Below, piece by piece: positions 1-13,300 of a stretch of 64,000 nucleotides of DNA (the first letter of the stretch is position 1; every line of letters begins with the position of its first letter). A model generated the notes under the pieces. The model had not been told where the DNA came from. It did not search any database and was given only the letters and a program-made list of their open reading frames with translations. The DNA comes from Eucommia ulmoides (taxonomy: Eukaryota > Streptophyta > Magnoliopsida > Garryales > Eucommiaceae). Where the stretch lies: positions 17,620,880-17,684,879 of the forward strand of contig CM028336.1 of NCBI GenBank assembly GCA_016647705.1. The letters are read 5' to 3'. The translations under genes and the position numbers were made by a program.

Positions 1-735
1 ATATTTTAAAATTTTACTGACAAAATTTGAACTGTCCCTTGCATAAAATATCAGGATTAAAATTTACTTTACTTCTTTGCATCTTCTACTCCTTGTAAAA
101 TTGAATTTTTATTTATTTATTTTTTTGTGTGTTATTTTAATAAATTTGTGTAAATTTCCACACATTTTTCTTTTAAAAAAATAGACATTTTCCATTTTCA
201 TGTAATTTGCAGTGGGCACCATTTTAAAACTCACTTTGGGCACCTAATCTTATAGGACCGACTTCTTACTCAAAAGGAGGAAAGGTGCACATTTGCATGC
301 GCCAATTCCTTTTGTGTAGAAAATGGATAGATGTGGAGCATTCCCTTGTTTGAAATTTAGTTAGCATATTAAATGATTCTCTAATGGAATTGAAGGGCCT
401 CCGGTTAACGAAAATACTGCTTGAAAACTGAAACCTTAAGATCCCAGCCACTAACAATATAGATATTCCACAGCCTATATGACTGACTAGTCATGAAAAC
501 AGGCTAGATTTAACATTGATATCCCAAGTGAAACACTACTTAAGGTAAATGCCATCTGCCTTCGCATAAAGTAGTAAATGGGAAAGTGAATATATTTCAT
601 CGACCCAGCAGATTCCATCTTGCAGGCCTATGATATTTGTTGCTTAAAAACTGTGATTGTCTTGTAGCTTTTATTTTTCGAGCAACATGAATCATGGTGA
701 TGTTAGCAAAGACACAATGATACATTTTGATGTAC
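1..735 (-). other. Helicase intron 2 (continues off the left edge)
   Basis: Begins with the donor GT at 735-734. AT-rich, with no further exon, LTR or open frame resembling a helicase core. Nothing else recognised. Confidence 0.5.
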
Positions 736-1334
736 CTGAATATGTGAAGGGCGTGGAAGACGCATACTCTTTAAAGCTTCGATCATAAAATCACTGCAAC
801 CCAGATCTCTAAATGATTTACCACTAAAAAAATTAGAGTCAACAGTAGATTTTAGATGTTTTGTTGAAGTGCCTATCAGATCAGATCTAAAACTATGCAT
901 TAAATCTTTGTGATCCCATCCTCTTAAAGAACTTAAAGAAACTACTGGAACAGAAACATCTGGTCCCGCCTTCCGGATATCAGACTCCATAGTTCTCTTT
1001 GGTGCTTTATTATGGCTTAGTAGCTCTGCATTGCCATGTTTAACAGCCACAACAGAATGGTGCACATCTTCTCTAATCTCATCTTTCTGCATCACATTTC
1101 CAGGTTTCTGTAACTCGTAGTCGCTCAACTCGTTCCATCTATCTTTTACAACATCTAGTCTCTTTGGCTCCTCCAAACATCCATGCTCACGACTTGAACT
1201 AATAGCATCTTTTACAATGCGCTTGTTATAACGACTATCTTTATCTTGCACCATCGAGCGAGTTTTCTGGACAAGATCTCTTACTTTCTGAGATTTCAAC
1301 CTTCCAAATCTTCCTGCCAACTCCTTGCTTCGTT
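736..1334 (-). CDS. RH50: Exon 2 of RH50-like helicase (linker and Q motif)
   Basis: The acceptor TGTGCAG at 1341-1335 follows a run of T on the coding strand. The donor CAG|GTAC is at 736/735. The exon is 599 nt with no stop in frame. It starts [14 protein letters not shown], continues with a basic and acidic low-complexity linker, and ends with the Q motif [14 protein letters not shown]...RPSHIQ, which contacts adenine in DEAD-box proteins. Motif I (the P-loop) should be in the next exon, outside this window. Confidence 0.75.
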
Positions 1335-4300
1335 CTGCACACCCACAAAAAAAAAATGTGTAGCATTCAGATACTGATGTCAGAAGACAAGAAAACCAAA
1401 CACTGTTTTTTTCTTTTTTTTTCTTTTTTAAGTTCACAGCAGTGAAAGCTTTAATGGAGAGGTTTGCTATACGATTACAAGTAATTGTGCTGAAAGTCTC
1501 TAAATGCCCTTGTCCTATGCCCATGGCCCCATACACATCCAACATATATTTAGGCAGCCATTTGAATTAGGAAATCATATTAGGCAAACAAGTTGTCAAT
1601 TTACTAAAACGAACTACGTTCCACGAAAAGCTGGTCCATGCATATGGTGTATCTAACCTATAGGTGGAGTTGACCTCAATTACATGACACATTTTGATTT
1701 TTCAGGCTACTTTAACTTTGATCCAATGGAATCTTTCGTCTAAAGGTCTTTCTTCTGTAGCGTCAGCATGGCAACTTATTAAAGAGAGAGGTAATCCTAA
1801 TCCTCTCCTTAAGTCTCTTTGGTCTCTTTATTCCTCCCTGATTCTAAGCTTATGATTTGGATAAATTGTCATAAAACTTTACGTACAGAGTCCTTAGAGG
1901 TTTTTTGTTGCCAAGCATCCGTCCACTTTGTTTGGCTCATTCTGAAACCATTCCTAACCTTTTTATATCCTGCCCTTTTAGCTGGCCTTGAGCAACAATC
2001 AGCAGCGTAGTTGGGCATTGTTCTGCTTAATGACTGCCCCTTGGATTTGCTATGGTTCTTAGATGGAAAAGGCTCAGATGCCTTTCTTGCTCATATTTCT
2101 AAACATCTAGCAACAGTTCTGTACAAGTTGGAAGAACTTGACCATCTCTGGAAAGCTCCCTAACAAAAGTTCTCTCCAGAACACTAGGGAACAAGACATC
2201 GCATCTCCTTCCAAAGACATAGTCGGACACAAACAATTCTTTTTTACTAGCCTTCACAAAAAGGGAAGGAACTCTAAGGCACAACTTGGACTCCTTATCC
2301 ATTGCCCTTCCCTAAGTGAATTCTCATGTCATTGCACATGAGCCCAAATGAAGTCCTCATAGTGAGAAACGCTCTTTACACACCAACCTCAAGAGAGTAA
2401 GACACAGTGCCAACCGACCACCTATGTCCACTAGTGCCAAATCTAGCAATCACCACATTTTTCCGAAACCGTCAAAAACACTCAAGAAGCGACATATCCA
2501 TTCACTCAAGTTTCTACTACCGATACCAAGAACCTCCCTAAAGGGCGACAAACTATCTTCTAGACGACTAGATTAATCTTCTCCTTCTCTCTTCCCTCAC
2601 CCCAAAGGAAATCAATATAAATCTTCTTTAACTATTTCATCATTGATTTAGGCATCAGAAAAAGGGACATCACATACTTGGGAAGATTTGACAAAGTACT
2701 CTTAATCAAAGTAAGCCGCCTTCTTTTGACAGATACTTAGCCTTCCAACCTAAAAGATGCTTCTAGAATCTTTCAATCACATGGTCCCACATATTTACAC
2801 AATGGTTATGGATTCCGAGTACACAGTGGTTATGGAATTGGGAAAAAGAATGCAGTACAGGAGAGGGTTTTAGATTTTGCAATGGCGTATGCTTTAGTGC
2901 TCTTGGATACATGTTTTAGGAAAAAAGATGTGTAGCTTATCACATTTAAGAGTGGACCTAAGAGTAGCCAAATAGACGTTGTTCTTACTAGAATAAATGA
3001 TCGTTTACTATGTAAAGATTGCAAAATAATACCTCAAGAGAGTATTGCCACTCAAAATAGATTGATGGTAACCAATTTAAAGTCTAGGGGTGGAAGAGGG
3101 AGTTTAAAGTAAGTAGGCAACCAAAGATATGATGGAGAGATCTAAAAGGAGAAAAGAAAGAGTTCTAAAATAAGCAAAGAGGACTTATGGAAGAGACTTG
3201 ACAAAGTGAATAAAATATGGAATGATATGGTAAGTCGCATTCGAGGTATAGGAAGAGACGTTCTAGGAGTATGTAGAGGAGGCAGCCGCAACCAAAGATT
3301 TGATGGAGAGATCTAAAAGGAGAAAAGAAAGAATTGTAAAATAAGCAAAGAGGAATTCTAGAAGAGACTTGACGAAGTGAATAAAATGTGGAATGATATG
3401 ATAAGTCGCATTCAAGGTATAGGAAGAGACGTTCTAGGAGTATGTAGAGGAGGCGGCCGCAATATAGGGAAAGAAGTTGGTGGAATGAGGAGGTTCAGAA
3501 AGCAATTCGGGATAAGAAAATATCTTATAAGGAGAGATAAAAGTGTCGAAGTAGGGAGAGTCTTGAGAAGTACCAAAAGGCAAAGTAGGAGGCAACAAAA
3601 GCTATTACCCGACATTTTTTTCTCAATATGTCAGTGAATAGTTTAGTCAACCAATCTATCACAATATCTCTCCCAACTCTTCCAAACCCTTATAGGGATC
3701 TTATCTGGCCCCACTGTTTTTCCATTACTCATCTTCCTTAACTTTATTCTAACTTCTGAAATCATAATTCCACCATAGAACCCATGAATCCTGCCTGGAG
3801 GCAAGCCAGACAGTTCTAAACTTGATTCCCTAATATTGCTCTCATTGATTAAACTATAAAAATAATTTTTTCCATCATTGAATAATCTCTTTATCCTTCA
3901 ATAAAACCTTTTGGTCCACGTCTTTGATGTATCTAACACTTCCTAGATCTCTATTTTTCCTTTCACGTCTCTTATCAATGTTATCATGCTGGTATATATT
4001 ATCCCTCTCTCCATTTTTTGTTTCCAATTTTTGATAGAAATCATCATAAGCACCAAGTTTAGATTGTTTAACAGTTTTAGCGGGGAATAAGGCTTACAAG
4101 TCATACCATGAAACTTTGGGAGAGAGTAATACAATATCGAATAAGACATGAAACGAGCATAGAAGCGAATCAATTTGGATTTAAGACTAGCCGATCAACC
4201 ACTAAAGCCATATATTTACTTAGACGATTGATGGAGAAATATAGGGCAGGAAAAAGGATTTACATATGGTTTTTGTGGACTTGGAAAAAGCATATTTTTG

Positions 4301-7300
4301 GGTACCCGGAAAAGTTATGTTATGGTTTTAGAAAAGAAGCAAGTATCCAATGATTATACTAAGATGATTAAAGGCATGTATAAAAGTATAGCTACTAGTG
4401 TTCGAACCATAGGAGGTGATACTTGTATTTTTCCAATTAACATAGGTTCAAATCAAGGATCGTCTTTAAGTACTTAACTCTTTGTTTTTGTGATGGACGA
4501 ACTGAAGAAACATATTTAAGATGAGAGACCATGGAGTATATTGTTTGCGGATGACATGGTATTAGATGATGAAACTAACAAGGGTCCTAACATTAAGTTA
4601 GAACATTGGAAGGAAGTCTTTAAGTCTAAGGGATTAAAGATCAATAAAACTAAGACGGAATACATACATTGCAATTTTGGAAATACTCGGAAAGATGATA
4701 AAAATTGGAGATCAAGGGTTGATAATTTTAGATACTTAGGTTCTAAACTTCAAGAGAATGGATAAATCGAGGAGGACGTTACACAGAGTCAAGGCAAGAT
4801 GGTTAAATTGGAGAAGTGCAGTTGGGGTGATTTTTTATCATAGGAGACCATTGAAATTGAAAGGAAGGTTCTACAAAATTGCCATAAGACCTGATTCTCT
4901 ATGGTTCAAAATGTTGAGCAATAAACAAGAGGCACATTTAGAAAGTAGGGGTTGCAAAGACAAGGATTAAAAGGTAGATGAATGGTAAGACAAGAATGGA
5001 TATGGTTGGGAATGAGATTATTAGGGAGAGTTTAGGAATAGCACTCATTGAAGAAAAAGTGAGAGAAAATCGTTTACAGTGGCTTCAACACGTGTATAGA
5101 AGACCTAAGTACATACCGGTGCGAAAATATGATTTAATTCAAGTGAAAGGTGCTTTAAGAGGAAAAGGTAGACCAAAGAAAACATGGGATGAGACAATTA
5201 GGAACAATCTAATTGGTTTGAAGTTTAAAATTAACAGAGATGATGGCTTTGAATGATCTGTATGGTAGATTCATATAGTCGACCCTAATTAGGTGGACCA
5301 AAGGCTTGTTGTTATTGTTGTTGTTGTTGTACCTGGTCACAAATATCCCTAGATTTGTTCTTGGCCCCATTAGGCAAACCAAGATAAGTACAAGGAAGAA
5401 AACCTACAACACACCACCAGCGCAGTTGCCCAGATAACCACACCCACAAACTCTCCCACCGGAAACATGCTAGATTGGCAAAAGTTGATCCTAAAGCTCC
5501 CAACTCCACATATATTGTCACATCAAGCTCCCACGACTTAGCAAGAATAGAAGCCAAATGTGAAAATATTCTTACCTCTGAAGTTGTTTCTTAATAAGAT
5601 CCAATCATCACTCAAGGAGGCACCATTGCCTCCATACCTTCCTTCTGTGTAACTATTCCAAAGCAAGCAAAAGAGACTTAGCAACCCAACCATATTAATG
5701 AGTTGAGGTCTAAAAGTCAGATCAGAGGAAGAGATGTATCTATTTCACACCACATTCGGAGGTGGATGCATCACATCACAAGTAGGGGATGCCCCATGTG
5801 TAATCTAGTCGGATTCATGTAATGAGAGTTCAAAACAAACATTTTGTCGCTTGTCACTTGTCAACTACTTGGAGTTTAATTTTCACAACAACAAAACTTT
5901 ATGTCCCACTTAATTAGCATCAACTAAATGAATCCTTTAGCACTAAAATGAACGTTCTAGGGCCACCCCCTCGGTTAGATTCGATGTTATCAAATCCTTC
6001 CTTCTTATTTCCTCCCATGTTTTCTCCGATCTACGTCTTTCTTTTTTTTAACACCTTCCATCTAAATTAAATCACATTTCGAACTGGTGTATCAACATGT
6101 CTTTTATGTACATGTCAAACCATCTTAAACGATTTTATCTCATCTTATCCCCAATTGGTGCAACCCCTCTCTTAAAAGATCATGCTTATTTCTATCTATT
6201 TTACCTCACAACTCATTCACCCCAACATTCTTATTTCAGTTTTACTTATTGTCTAATATGCTTCTTGTGTATCACCAATATTTTGAACAATATGAAAAAT
6301 CATTAGTCAAGTCTTATCAAATTTCCCCTTCATTTTTAACGGTTCCATATGGTCATATCACTACAACTGCACTTCGTCACTTTTACTCATGTTATCTTGA
6401 CCCTATATGTAATGTCCTGAATTTCTCAAATATGATGAACCAATAACGTTCACCATCCACAACAAGAAAATATGAATGGTTGCTACTTGTAGTGAACTCA
6501 TGTGAAACAACTACAAAATTACTCAAATATAGTTGAATATAGTGATATAAGAAAACCTACTTAATTTTGAACTTTACGAAAATAAACTGGGCAAACACCT
6601 AAGATAAGACAAGAACTCATTATTTAAAGATGCACGGGAGTCACATCTTAAAATTGAAGCAAAATTTATAATATCCCTCTTTTCAGATTTATATTTTCTT
6701 GAACATCTCAATTGCCAGTTTCGATATAAACTCAAGTTGTGAAATTTTGAAGGGTAATAATCCTCAAGTTTTGGACTTGCATCCCTGAGTTGAGAAAAAC
6801 TGCTTCACACATGTCCAACTTTGGCTTCATCACTGGACGTAACAAGTAGAAGTTAGGTAGATCAAGTTTCTCAGTTGTATTAACTTATCTTTCCAAGATG
6901 GAAATATATAATAGGAGCAATTGGAGTTGAACCATGACTCTTGACTTCGTCCCAAACTTACCAGTGGTATGATCAACCATTTTAATCCCCTCTTAAGCAT
7001 ACTCCATTTTAGGATATCGTAAAAGTCCGTCTCTTTGATCTCCTTCTTTAACATGGTTTCTCTTGATTTAATTTCAGCTTGCATTTCCCAATAACTTCCT
7101 TTTTTCTATGTAGTACTTCCCAATTACTTAAACCAACAGGCTTCCATGGACATCCTTTAATTGGTATTCGGAACTCGAATGAATTTCATTTAGTGGAGAA
7201 AAAGTAATACTTGTGACATTGGTTCTAAACTTCTAATTGAAAGAACAGTGTCGTTGGATGTTGGGTTTCTTTTCCAATGTGAATAATCGAGTTTTGATGA

Positions 7301-10300
7301 TCTTCCAAGGTGGTCAAAAAGATCATATGATTGTTGATTGCCCCCAACTAAGAGAACTTTTGTCCACATAAATCCACCAAAGAATCCAGCTCCTAGGGAG
7401 GCATTAAAAAAACAGGAGGTCAACAACCAATAACTCAAGGAAGCATATTTGATTGGACACAACAAGATGCTCCTGGTTCAAACATGGTGGTGACAGCTGC
7501 ACTTTCAGTATCCTCCGCTAATGCATATGTATTATTTGATCCTGGGGCTACTCTCTCTTTCGTGTTGGCTAATTATATTAAGCAACTTTCTTTCTTGTGA
7601 ACCCGTCGAGTATAGACTAGGTGTTGAAACGCCAGTCAGAGGCCAATTGATATCTTCTAAAAAAATTCAAGTCACGTGTAACTAAGATAGAAGACCATTA
7701 GCTATGCACATTTCATTTTGGGCAGCGATTGGTTAGACTGATGTCAGAAAAAAGTGAACAATAAGATTCTACATCAGCTTAAATTTAGGTTTATGGGTAT
7801 TCCAGAGAAATATCCTCATTTGATTTCTTTTGTGCAAGCTAAATGACTTTAAAAAAGAGGATGTGAATGTTATTTGGCTCCTGTGACGGATACTCAGGTA
7901 GATGAGCCAAATTTTGAAACCATAACCATTGTGCAAGAATTTTCTGATGTGTTTCCAAAGAATTTACCAGGGTTACCACCTGATTGGGAGACCAAGTCTT
8001 CCATTGAGTTAATTTCAAGAACAAGTCCAATCATTAAAGCCCCATATCAAATGGCCCCTGCAAAATTGGAGTTAAGGGTGTAGTTGCAAGAGATTTTAGA
8101 AAAGAGATTTTCTAAGCCTATTGTGTCACCGTGGGGAGCTCCAATTTTGTTTGTGAAGAGAAAGGATGGAATTTCCAATTTTGAATTGATTATCGGGAGA
8201 TAAACAAGATGACTATGCATAATAAATACTCATTCCCAGAATAGATGATTTGTTTTTGCAAGGTGCAAAGGTATTTTCCAAGGTTGACCATCAATACGGC
8301 TACCATAAGCTAAAGCTTAAGCATCAGATGCACATGTACCTAAGATCTCATTTCGAATGAGGCACGGCACTATGAATTTTCGTGACGTCTTTAAAGCTAG
8401 CCAATACACCAGCAGCTTGTATGTACCGCATGACCAGATTATTCAAACCTTTCTGATCAGTTTGTGGTTGTTTTTATTGATGACAGTCAAATGTAATCGA
8501 GGAGCGAAGAAGAGCACGAAGAGCAACTTAGAAAAGTAGTACAGACTGAGAGAGAGAGAGAAAATTATATGTAAAATTGAGTAAGTGTGAGTTTTGGTTG
8601 GATAGAGTGGTAATTCTGAGGCAAGTTATCTCTGAAGATGGAATTTCAATAGACTCGAAGAAGATTGAGGCAATTGTCAGTTGGGCTAGACAAACAAAAT
8701 TGTCAAAGAATCGTAGCTTTTTGGGTTTAACGGAATAATATAAAAGGTTTGTGGAAGGATTTTCTCATATTGTTGTGACCTCAACACTTATAACCCAAAA
8801 AGGGGTGAAGTTTAAATGAAATGATGATTGTGAGGAAAGCTTTTGATAGCTATAGAAGCAGTTTGTTACATGTCCCACTCTTACTAGACCGCCTAACAGT
8901 GGAGGTTTTGTAAATTTATAGTGGAAGTTTTGTACTTTATAATGATGCATGTTTTGATGCCCGTATGATAGGGTAGTCGTTATGCTTCCTAGAATTGAAA
9001 CTATATAGGCAAAATTACCCTGCTCATGATTTGGAGTTGGCGATGGTTATCTTTGCCTTAAAATTTTAGAGACATCATTTATATGGGGAGCAATATGAGA
9101 TATTTACTGATCGCAAGAGCTTAAAATATATGTTTACACAAAAATAGTTGAATATGAGGTAGAATAAGTGGTTGAAGCTTCTAAAGGATTATGACTTGAC
9201 TATTAGCTTTCAACCGAAATAGGTACCCTCCATCCACTCATGGGTCACGATCTACATCACCAAAGGACGAACTAATCAACGCAACAAAGGCCTCCCATAT
9301 TTGAATTAGACATATTGTGAGATCCCACATCAGACAAGTGACAACTATAATCTATGATACGTAGAACCACATTATTACTACTAATAACTTGATTTAAGCA
9401 TTTGGGCTACGTTGACCTAACTCAAAACATATTAGGTCAGTGAGCCATATGGGGTGTTACATTGACAACAATTCTTGACTCGAGAAACATAAGAGAAACT
9501 AATTTGTGGAACTTTCTAAAAATATACTCAAATTAAACCTCAAGTTAAGATGAGACTCAAACTACTTATAAAAAGCTCCTATGAGCCAGGTGCTGAATTT
9601 GAATAATAGTCATAACTCTTTCTCAACTGAATTTATTCTTTCTTGATCCTTAACAGACTGCGTGAAATGGAGACCCTAGGACCAGAAATTTTCCAAAATA
9701 TTAACACCCAAAATTCTGAACTAGTCCCATTCCAAGCTCGCAAACGTATCAACAGTGCAATTCAGATAAGCATAAATGGATAGGCCAAATAGACTAGATA
9801 AATTAAGGGTGTTTCTATGGTAAGTCCTTATTTTATCCTTAATTTTAGAAAAGTCTCATTCGCAATTACAACTTGTGTTTTAGTTCCACGCATTAAAAAA
9901 AAAAAAATAGAAGACCCAATACACTGCACTGTTGTATGTATCTAACTTGTGTGTATCTAATTTGTAACACGTAACTAATATTACATAGGTACATATAACT
10001 AATATTATACAGACATGAGCACATGCGGGACTAATTCATGTAAGCAAAAACCAAAGAGATTAAATCAAAACTTATGTTTTAAATGGGACTAATAACATAT
10101 TACACCAGCTATTTGTGACTAATCACCAATTATCCCATATGTTAGTGTAATAATGGGCTTAACCCACTTGGCTCATAGGGCAAAATCCTAACCCCACTTC
10201 CCCTATAAATACTCATGTATAGTTTCTATTCTACAAATTCTTAATACATGTAATTTTGTATTTATTTCTTAATATATCAATACATGGTTCATTCCCCACT

Positions 10301-13300
10301 TCTCAGTTATCTTAACATGGTATCAAAAGCAAGTTTTTCCTGCACCTGTTCTCCCTAAAATTTTCGCAATTCTAAACCTCCTGCCGTCGCCATCCTTATT
10401 CTCCCGAGATTCTCATCGATACTGTAAGCCTCATCACCACTCCGGTACCAACAACCACCACACCACCATCTTCGTCTTGAAGAGACGAACACAACGACGC
10501 CAGTCTTCAGCCTCTCTTCTTTTGCCACGTAGCCCTAGTCAACGCCACGTCAGCGCGTTTGACCGCCACATCTTCCGTTGACCGCCACGTCAGTGCCACT
10601 CATCAAGCCTCTGCCACGTCACCGAGTTGTTTTTTTTTTAGGTAATTTCCTTTAGACCGGTTCAAGCCTTTTTTGACCGGTTTTATGCAAACTTGGATTG
10701 GTTCCTGGGATTTTTTAACGTTCTGATTCTGTTTCCATCCTCCGTTTTATGGTTTGAGGCTCACAGAATATACTTTCTGTTATATCCGTGTGGTTTCTAC
10801 ACCGGTTCACTCGTTTTTCACCCGGTCCTTAAAGATTCAATATTGGTTCCTGGACAATTTCAGCATTCCGGATCTATCTGTGATCTCCGTCAAATCAAAT
10901 TTGGATCATACAGTATAATTCTCTTTATATTGTTGATTCGGTTCATCACGGATATTTGATCTGTTCAAAGGGCTCTCAATCGGTTCTTCACAAGTATAGA
11001 TCGGTTCCTAGATAATTTCAGCATCCTGAATCCATCCGTGACAATAATTTCTCCAGGCTCAATAGCGATGTCTGTGGATTCTTCGCTCATTATCAATGCC
11101 AAAAAGGGTTCGGATCCTACCTTCACTACTGTCACCATATTTATTGTAGATTTGGTTTCACTCCTCCTTCATATCTTTTCCAACACGGGTAATGGTACAA
11201 ACCTTTCCCCAACTCTCTCACTTACTACAGGTAACTCTTCTTGGTTCTTTAATTTTGTTTGTTGCAATCATATGACATCCAATCCCCATATTTTTTCAAC
11301 CAAACTCTCCGCTATGAATATCCTTAGTATTCATACCGTTAATGGTTCTCAAATGCATGTTACTCATACCGGTCAGGTTTTTACTTCTCATCTTTCTGTT
11401 CCTGACATGTATTTGATTCCTAAACTCACCTCAAATCTTTAATCTGTTGGACAACTTTGTGAATTAGGATTTGAAGTCATATTTTTTAATAGTGGTTGTC
11501 GTGTGCAGGATCCTCGGACAGGAAAAACTCTTGGGACTGATCGTAAGGTTGGACGCCTATTTGAACTTACCAGTTTGCACCTTCCATCTCCAACTCCATC
11601 ACCACCTCAACCCCAAGTCCTTTCATCAACCTGTGCAACCTCACCACCACCACCGGTATCCTCATCCTTATCTCCACAACCACCAGTTGATCTCTCACTA
11701 TCCCAAATGTGGCATGCTCGGTTAGGTCACACTTCATCTAACCGATTCAAATCGCTTATCTCTAGTGGTCAGTTAGGTTCAGTTCAACGTGAGTCCTTCA
11801 AATGTATCTATTGTCAACTTGCCAAACAATCAGCCCTACCTTTCAAAGAGAGTCAGTCTATTTCCCTTGCACCCTTTGATCTAATTCAATCTGATATTTG
11901 GAGGCCTTCTCCTCATGTCTCGATGGGTGGCCTTCGTTACTTTGTTATCTTTGTGAACGACTACTCTCGATATACATGGTTATTTCTTATGAAACATCGA
12001 TCCGAACTATTCCAAATATATTCTGAGTTTTCTTCTATGGTTCAAATCCAATTTTCTAGAAATTTCAAAGTTTTTCGCTCAAATAATGCAATGGAATACA
12101 AGGATCGTGCTTTTCTTAACCTGCTTCGCAAAAATGGCACGCTCCCCCATCGTTCCTGTCCTAGTACATCCCAACAAAATGGACGAGTCAAACGCAAACA
12201 TAGACATATTCTTGACACAGTTCGTGCTCTCCTCATTTCTTCATCATGTCCTGAGCGTTTTTGGGGTGAGGCTGCCTTCACAGCCGTCTACACAATAAAC
12301 CATGTCTCTTCCGCTACAATCCAAAACCAATCTCCATTTGAACGCCTTTTTGGTAAAACTCCTGATTACTCTGAACTCAGAGTCTTTGGTTGCACATGTT
12401 TTATTCTTCTCAAACCACATGAACACAACAAACTGGAACAAAGGGCTCGTCTGTGTTGTTTTCTTGGATATGGCATCGAACATAAAGGGTATCGGTACTG
12501 AGATCCCATTTCTAAAACCATTCGTATCTCGCGACATGTTATTTTTTGGGAACACTAAATGTTTTCTTCCTTATAATCATTTGACATGTCCACCCTCACC
12601 AACTCCAGATTCTTTACTAATCCATCCATTGAGTTATTTCCAGATGATACAATTCCAGGTACTGTTGAGTCCACTCTAGCACCACCTGTTGCGCCCAGCC
12701 CTGCACCTTATGCTGAGTCCACCCCAAACCCACCAGCTGAACCCACTCCAGAATCACCAGCTGATCTCACCTCTCCAGCTCCAGCGACCATGCCTGAGAC
12801 TTCTCCTGTAGCCGATGATTCTGTACCAACTGCCTCTGAGACCCACGCTCCAGAACACCCTCGCCGCTCTACTACGATAACTCATCGTCCACATTACCTT
12901 ACTGATTTTCATTGTTTTTCCACTATACTTCATTTGCATGACCCTCAATCCTATAAGGAGGCTATTACTAATCATCTTTGGCAAAAAGCAATAGACGAAG
13001 AGCTTCAGGCCCTCGCTAAAACTCATACCTGGGATATTGTTGATCTGCCCTCTGGAAAAACTAATATTGGGTGCAAATGGGGGTTTAAAATCAAGACGCT
13101 CTCTGATGGCTCTGTTGAATGATATAAAGCCCGACTTGTTGCTAAAGGATTCGCTTAGGAATATGACATTGACTATGAAGAGACATTTGCTCCAGTGGCG
13201 AGGCTAACATCTGTCCATTGACTATGAAGAGACATTTGCTCCAGTGGCGAGGCTAACATCTGTCCGTACACTTCTTGCCCTCGCCACCATTCGAAAATGG

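Larger units (their letters stand above)
2797..5333 (+). mobile_element. RTE-clade LINE, degenerate, inserted into an L1 LINE
   Basis: Begins inside the endonuclease domain ([30 protein letters not shown] at about 2860-3000), so it is 5'-truncated. It continues through a linker carrying a 171-bp tandem duplication, an internally inverted RT segment (3607-4079), the rest of the RT ([36 protein letters not shown] at 4541) and the C-terminal region ([21 protein letters not shown]). It ends in a TTG repeat (about 5306-5330), the usual 3' end of this clade. Flanking near-duplicates TGGTCCCACATATTT (2782-2796) and TGGTCACAAATATCC (5334-5348) look like a decayed target-site duplication. The FADD motif is intact, but many stops and frameshifts rule out activity. 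Confidence 0.8.

Noticed and set aside
1819..2302. Short ORFs on both strands left of the L1 relic
   Set aside because: No recognisable domain; the minus-strand part is best explained as L1 C-terminal decay.
9316..9461. TG...CA block resembling a solo LTR
   Set aside because: Flanking five-base words differ and no second copy was seen in the window.
12042..12555. Minus-strand ORFs within element 1 integrase
   Set aside because: Antisense shadows of the integrase frame.
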